Shown in pieces: positions 57,791-64,000 of a stretch of 64,000 nucleotides of DNA; the first letter of the stretch is position 1; each line of letters begins with the position of its first letter. Source of the stretch: Primulina eburnea (Eukaryota; Streptophyta; Magnoliopsida; Lamiales; Gesneriaceae); assembly GCF_022965805.1 (NCBI RefSeq), contig NC_133117.1:9510183-9574182 (forward strand). Reading direction: 5' to 3'. The notes under the pieces were generated by a model. It was given only the letters and a program-made list of their open reading frames with translations. It was not told the DNA's origin and did no database searches. Position numbers and translations under genes: made by a program.

Positions 57791-60700
57791 TTAAGTTAAT
57801 TCACCTCTCAAAGTATACGCAGCTCTTTGAATGGCCCTTGCAACTCTCCATATCTCATGCCTAAGTATTGCCTCCCTCTTTTCTTCCTTCGTTCTCGGAG
57901 ATATTGCATCTGCTATTCCCGGAAAGAACGAAATCTTGCTTTCGGGATCACCACGAGGTCCATAAACCTTGCATCAAACAAACTCAATCACGTAAGAATC
58001 GAATGGAAAATATCCAACACCACACATCATATCTCGGATGATAATGCGCCTATGTCCCATTCACGAAATGATTATTCCAAAACACTAGATGACTCAATCA
58101 TACAGCCTTATAAAAAACATGGACTGGGGAGGAGGGTGTCGATAAATTTCGTTTTTTTCCAATAAATGTATATATTATAAAAGACGTTTTAAGTTTTGAT
58201 CCCTATAAGATATATGATTTGGAAATTTGTCCCCTGATTTTGGGCACTGGCTATGACCGTGGTTATAAACCCATTCATGTTTTGATATTTGCGTGTCCAT
58301 TTTCCTTGAGAAACGCAGAAAAAATGCAGAATTGTGATTGCAAACCAGTTCAGCATTTGAAGTGTGTTCTCACTAGATGCTTGAACCATTGCCGTCCGGT
58401 GAGCCCTTCTGAGTCTGTAAATCCTCTTTCAGCAAGCATTAGTCGATCATTCAATATGCGCCTCCGCAGTATAGAAAACTCATCCAGGCTCTGATCCCCT
58501 CTAAGTTTCTGCAGTGAAATCATATCACAATAATGAACTCATCCCACATTACATTTCCTTTTCCAACTTCAAAGAACGTGAACTTCAAATAAGTGAAGAA
58601 AGTTTGTATTCGAGGTCTCAGAATGGGGCATTGAAAGTAGTTTCTTCATCTAACCTTGGCTTCCCCCTCGGAGTCCGCAGCAGCATGAGCAAATTCTTCG
58701 ATGGCAGCGGCTATGGGTTGTGATGATACGTTTCCCTCTAACAAGTTGTTTAAGACATTTTCGTACTCCTACAAAATACATGCCTGTTAAACTAAACGAG
58801 CACAATGGACACATACCTAAAAGCTAACAAACACACGAATATTTGCAAGACATGGAACAAGAGCTTTTACGAAACGGGTAGCAATCAATCTCTCCATATT
58901 ACCAAAGTAATAATAGCTATTGTTCTATATGTGTCATATGGCATTATAAAGTAGATATTAACACACAAGCAGAAGTCAAATTCTTTTAGTAGGCTATCCC
59001 CATTGCACGAATATACAAACATAGAAATCTTTTACAGAGCAAAGTCTATGGTGTGTTACCAGTAATTCAGCAGCATATGAAACATAGTTAAAAGGCAAAA
59101 TTGGATCATCGGCTAGATGAAGCGTCACTAGGCCCCACACTCCAGCCACTGAATTCCAAAGAGGAAGAAGATGACAATAAAGTGAGACGAGAGTTGTGAC
59201 ACAAAAAACTTACAAGACTCCGAAAAAGATACAGGAGCTGGAAAGTAACTAAAACAGGAATTTGCTGACAATTAAAGGCAAACATTAAACATAACCAGAC
59301 ACTACCAGCTACGTGCCGTTGAAATGAGGGATCCCCAAAGTTCGCCATCCAACTATAGGAGTCAAAAGCTGTGTGATAGACAGGAAAATCTGCTCGAGAA
59401 TGAATATGACTTTAGGGAAGTTGTTTAAGACGAATGAGACACAAACACACTTCAAATAATAGAAAATGACTCGGTAGATTCTATCCAAATTCTTGTAAAC
59501 CAGCAAGCACGGGAAGCGCAGGGCGGAGAAGAGGTACCACTTCCGAAGTATAAATCAACTGAAGGAATCCCCACGTGTTGCAAAAATGGAGCAAAATCTG
59601 AATCAACTCTGCTCAGTCTCTGAATCTGGCAACCAAATTAAATCCATAAATTTCCAAGCCAGTAACTAAAGGAACAGAATAGCAAGAGATTGTGGAAGGG
59701 AGTGAAATGGAAAGAAGGGGCCACCCATGAGATAAATATAAATATATACATAAATATGATCGAACATTTGTGAACTACTAGAGGCTGTAAAGGCACATAA
59801 TTATCCAATATAAGAACTAAAAGTATGCCTACTAATTCTTCCACTTTCTATTTAGCAAACTAGCTACACGAGGAAGAGGGTGAGCAACTTTTCTCACATT
59901 TCGAAGTGAAGTAGTCGTCAACCATTCTCTCCATCCTTAAATGCTGGCCTATTATCACTCTGCTTGCTACTAAAGAAATAGCTTATCCAACTCGAATTAT
60001 CATGGGTTGCACAAGAGTAATTCTACTCATCTTAACCCGACTTTAGCCCGTGCAGTTTAGTTGATTATATATCAATGATGGCTTCAGCTAAAGATAAGCA
60101 TTATTAACTGCGAGTAATCCATTTAATTTTCCTCAAACAATCTTGCCATTTCATCGCTTGTCAAAGACAACATCCAGAATAAATTCTAAATACACAACCC
60201 TTTGCGTCATCAGACAAAAGTCAGGAATTTAAGTACAAAATATTAGAAACTACTTTTCCAAAAGGTCAAGATTATGAGAGTTGTTACAACAATAATATGT
60301 ATGCCTCCACACACCCACAGACGTGTAAGCCATGACAGAAAAATATACTCAAAGTTAACATCCAATGAATACACATGTATGCTGGTCTGACATTAGAGAA
60401 CAAAGACCACTCAAGATAACCTCATGAAATATATGTACTTTTGCATGCTAGGGATTTTGAACCTTTGGCTTTGACTCAATTACTATGTTCAAAACCATTT
60501 TTTTAAAAAAGAAAAACTATAGCTTTGTGGATGTGTCCCAACAAAATTATTAAACCTTAACACATAGGCACACGCAAAGATTCAGACATACAAAGAGGTG
60601 CATCAGAATTTCATTGCATAATTTTGGAGTTCATGCCTTAACCCACTTACGTTGACGCCTTTGTTGGCAGCCACCCATTGTTCATATAAAAATGCATTCT

Positions 60701-63700
60701 CTGAGTCAGGATCCTTAATCTGAGCAGAAAGTAAACATTGCCAGAAGGAAAATACTGAAAAATTAACATTATTATAATAATCATGTCAAAACCAATCACT
60801 GAAGGAGTCAACAAGCTATTACTACTATCATATCTAAGTCCCTCTACTTACCTTCTTCATAACCTCAACAAGAAGATCATCTAGCTGAGGAGTTGCACTA
60901 ACAAATAAACCAGACCCTTGAACCGCACAGTCCACATTAAAATAAGCCACTGCTTTTGAACCAAGATTTGCATAGTTTTGTTCAACCCACTCAGTTGATC
61001 CTACCTGAAACCGATTAAATCAATGAGATGGATATCACACATGAAAAGGCAGCTCGTGCATGATTTGATCACTTCCAGAATGTACACTTTCAAAAGGAAA
61101 AGAGAACAAAAGTTCATGGACATGAGTACAAAAGGAGGGTACAGAGTACACAAACTCAAGACAACGCGATTCCAAAAAATATGCAGCATTAATTTATTGA
61201 TACCAACCCTATAAATACCTGATTTGGAATGAACCATAAATCCCATCGAAAGAATTTCAACTATGACGGTCACAATCACTATATAGACTCATATTATGAT
61301 GTTAAACCATCACTCAATCACACATGGTTATAAAATTTGCGCCCGACTAGCGGCTAGAGCCTAGGCCGCCTAAGCGAGACTAGGATCGCTACTAGGCATT
61401 GCTAGGCAGATTCCACGGTATCAAGAGACTCGTAATGGTTCTTAAACTAAATTTCAGCCCTAACTTTATTAAAATCCAATTGAGAATTGGTTCATTCCTC
61501 TTGCTTAAGGCGGATCAGAATAATAAGCAAGGCAAAAGAGATCAAAATAAAGAAAAAAATTACCTTTAGGATCTGAATCGATTTTCTAATGTGTGCAGAA
61601 GTAAATAGACAAAGAAGGTATGAGTGGCGTGTTAGGGCAAGAGCAAACTAACAAATCGAGGTTTTAATTAGGCTTTTAATCTCAAAAAATTAAAAGCACG
61701 AGCCTATAATTATTTCTTATGTTATGTTCTAGTTTAATTCAACTTTCAAAAATTAAAACCAAAAAAAACTTTAAATGCCTAGGCCCACCTTGAACCGCGC
61801 CTAGGCGCCTTTGCCGCATAGGATGGCAGCCTAGAACCTTTTCGGTGCGGTCAAGCGGCGCCTAGCGCCTCCTAGGCAGACGCCTAGCCCAAGTTTTAGA
61901 ACACTGCGATCACAGAAGCATGTCCACTTAAATACCTTTCCCGACTCAATCATAGCAACAATGTCCATTATACATCAACATGATTCCAAGCTTAGGTACA
62001 GAGAGTGAAAGATGCTGGCAATGATAGGTGGTTGGATATTACGTACCATTCCAAACTCTTCTGCATCCCAGCTGCAAAGAACGATTGTTCTCCTAGGATT
62101 CCAACCAGAATGCATAAGAAGAGCATATCGACGGGCAATGTCAAGTAGAGCAGCTGTTCCACTATTTGGGTCGACAGCACCATATGTCCATGCATCTCTA
62201 TGGTTTCCTAGAAGCACAAAACGATCTGGCTCTTCTGTACCCCTTATTACTGCAAAAACATTATGGATGTTTGTCGTCTTTTGTTCACCCTGAAAGTAGA
62301 ATTGAAAACCAGTGTTACAGAGGTTAGATTTTAGTTACAGAGAAAAAACTCTTTAAATTATTCTCTAAGTGATTATTACCGCATTCCACAATTACAAGGT
62401 TCCAGCATATTTCTCGAACTTAGGACATATGCTAGTCAAAAAAAGAAGATAATTTCATTTTATCCGGAAACTTGACTTTCAAAACGTTGATCAAAATCTC
62501 AAAAGCCACAATTTTATTTGTCCGCCAAAACAGCACACACACTAAAAACAGGGAACAAAAACATTGGAACATAAGCCCATGATGAGAGCCTAAACCAAAA
62601 AGACTACCAACTTCCAAGATGGAAGAGCCTTCTGAGTTGTTCAGTCACTCCACAACAATTTGTGTAGCTGATGGGGGACAACATTGTCCATTCCTCGAGA
62701 AGCCGACACACGTGGTGGACCATTTCATACGGCTCTCATTCATTTATCAATATTCTCAGTCCATATGTGAACATCACGTAATCGACACTAACCAATTGTA
62801 GGCCTCAAGGCCTTTGATCGTTGCTCACTCCATCATGTTTTTTGTTGATAAGAGTGCAAACAAGAGCTCAAACTATGAATAACTGCTGGATGCATGATCC
62901 ATTCGTGGTGGGATTTTTAATTGTTTCCAAACACAGGAGACATATAATAAAGTGCAAAATGAAACGTCTTTCCAAGTTTCACTTAGAGCACTTTTCCTGA
63001 GGCCCACTTTGAATCAACTAAATGCAATTGGAAATTTGCAACAAACATCATCAACATTCGAAATGTAAAATATTTATCAGAAAAGTAAGTGACTGTACAT
63101 CCACAGGTTTATAATTCAAAATACAGAGCACACCCATAAAATATCAATAAAGCAAAGCGCAAACATTGGCTGAAAACACAGCCTCTGGTTATTATCAAGC
63201 GACAAGCATACATCATCCAACTGACCTCATACGTCAAATTGAGCATAATCGGGCCGGGTCCCACCTTCGTACTTGTGCTACCGCCACTCTTGAAAATCTT
63301 CCTCCACTTATACGGCACTTTAGCCTCCTCCAATGATATTAGTATACTCTCCGCCGCAGCCTCCGACACCGGTAGTGAAGGGATTCCCGGAAATTTCTCC
63401 ATCACCTTCGGATCCTTTAAGCCCAGTTTCTCACCACCTTCAACTCCGGCCCACCCGGGGCTAAGTGGGTCCCCCAACCCATTCATAACAGTCCCCCTCT
63501 CCACCCCTTCTCTATACCTATCATCTCCACCCTCGGTGTACATCAGCACCGCTGCCAACCCGTGCGCCGCCGCATTCTCCACAGCCTCATACCTCGACAT
63601 CTCTCCACCCCGGCGTAAAATCCCCACGCAGTCCTTAACCTCCACCCCGAGCAAAGCTAGCTCGCTGTAGTCCTGCTCCCGGCCGTAGTTGAGGAAAACA

Positions 63701-64000
63701 GCCTCACCATAAGCTGAACCGGAGGGGGAGTAGGCGTGGTACGGCCTCAAAGTTCCATTTTGGGGGACACTAGGCTCTTCCAGAGAGACAGACAGAATGG
63801 TTCCATCGACAAAGTGAGCGGTGAGGGACACGTGCTTAGGATATGACAGGAGGGAGGAGAAGTTGACGAAATGAGTGGTGAGGCCAAGGGATTGGAAGTG
63901 GGTGTAGACGTAAAGCGCGGTGGAGAGGGACAGAGGAGTCCCTGCGAGGTGGGGGTGGAGGGTGAGGTCCCGGAGGTAGGCGGCGACGGTTTCATTGCTG
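57791..64000 (-). CDS. LAMP1: LAMP1/AMP1-like glutamate carboxypeptidase (M28B), 5' end cut by window
   Basis: A membrane-anchored zinc peptidase relative of human GCPII. In plants AMP1-type proteins act at the ER and affect meristem size and miRNA-mediated translational repression (family knowledge). Exons on the minus strand: 64000-63226 (open at the edge), 62289-62047, 61004-60852, 60719-60651, 59625-59538, 59392-59306, 59148-59060, 58768-58655, 58508-58374, 57967-57791; phases agree and no stops interrupt. Exon 1 holds most of the PA domain ([19 protein letters not shown]). The dinuclear zinc site is complete: His in [11 protein letters not shown], Asp in [10 protein letters not shown], Glu-Glu in SWDAEEFGM, Asp in FNVDCAV, His in [15 protein letters not shown]-type dimerisation domain follows, ending [10 protein letters not shown]. 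The usual N-terminal membrane anchor must lie beyond 64000. Best match in memory is LAMP1, not AMP1 itself; that choice is moderately sure. Confidence 0.9.
61323..61906. mobile_element. 584-bp hAT MITE in an intron of the LAMP1-like gene
   Basis: Inverted tips catggttataaaatttg (left) and, inverted from the right, cagtgttctaaaacttg. The 8-bp flanks caatcaca (61315-61322) and cgatcaca (61907-61914) differ at one base. Subterminal zones repeat gcctaggc/cctagcg motifs. The tips and the 'cctaggcg' motif resemble the element in UBP12 intron 16 (26101-26948), so both belong to one hAT group. No ORF. Confidence 0.8.

Noticed and set aside
63239..63670. 143-codon plus-strand ORF at the right edge
   Set aside because: It is the antisense shadow of LAMP1-like exon 1, which matches the M28 family in the minus-strand frame.
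63747..63995. 82-codon Pro/Ser/Thr-rich minus-strand ORF
   Set aside because: An alternative frame of exon 1; the frame that continues the carboxypeptidase is open to the window edge.

Overview
This window is nuclear DNA of a flowering plant, very probably a dicot. Coding is in short exons joined by GT-AG introns, intergenic DNA is AT-rich, and the repeats are plant families: hAT, PIF/Harbinger, Ty1/copia, plant L1, TRIM, MITEs and an endogenous pararetrovirus. The species cannot be named from sequence alone.

Two protein-coding host genes can be read exon by exon. On the plus strand, 5845-30985 is a UBP12/UBP13-type ubiquitin-specific protease, the plant counterpart of USP7/HAUSP. I trace 32 coding exons in continuous frame (about 1121 codons), although its introns have taken in roughly 13 kb of transposons. 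On the minus strand, 57791 to the right window edge is a LAMP1/AMP1-type M28 glutamate carboxypeptidase with 10 coding exons visible and its N-terminus cut off by the edge. A nuclear tRNA-Arg(CCT) gene lies at 32898-32970.

Layout. 1.1-4.8 kb: a two-gene PIF/Harbinger element. 4.8-5.8 kb: AT-rich flank with a small caulimovirid-like RNase H relic, a short Helitron-like element and the UBP12 promoter. 5.8-31 kb: UBP12. Intron 8 holds a 3.8-kb hAT element. Intron 10 holds a copia element that itself contains a plant L1 LINE. Introns 15 and 16 hold short non-autonomous hATs, each with an 8-bp target duplication. 31-33 kb: a foldback MITE and the tRNA gene. 33.2-41.3 kb: a nearly full-length endogenous caulimovirid, broken by a few nonsense or frameshift lesions and one 573-bp hAT insertion. 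41.8-47.2 kb: a TRIM whose LTR is split by a complete Tork-type copia element. 47.5-54 kb: a second TRIM-like repeat and a degenerate copia element split by a 1.8-kb solo LTR. 54-57.8 kb: AT-rich DNA with three tandem copies of a roughly 410-bp unit. 57.8-64 kb: the LAMP1-like gene with a hAT MITE in an intron.

The most unusual item is the endogenous pararetrovirus. Three short leader ORFs run up to a zinc-knuckle coat-protein ORF, the first three joined by ATGA stop/start overlaps. The 30K-type movement protein follows the coat protein instead of preceding it, and then come protease, RT, RNase H and a last overlapping ORF. The second is a cluster of eight short hairpins in the solo LTR whose stem bases change in a compensating way between copies. 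The two host genes have no evident functional link; they are neighbours separated by transposon-rich DNA.
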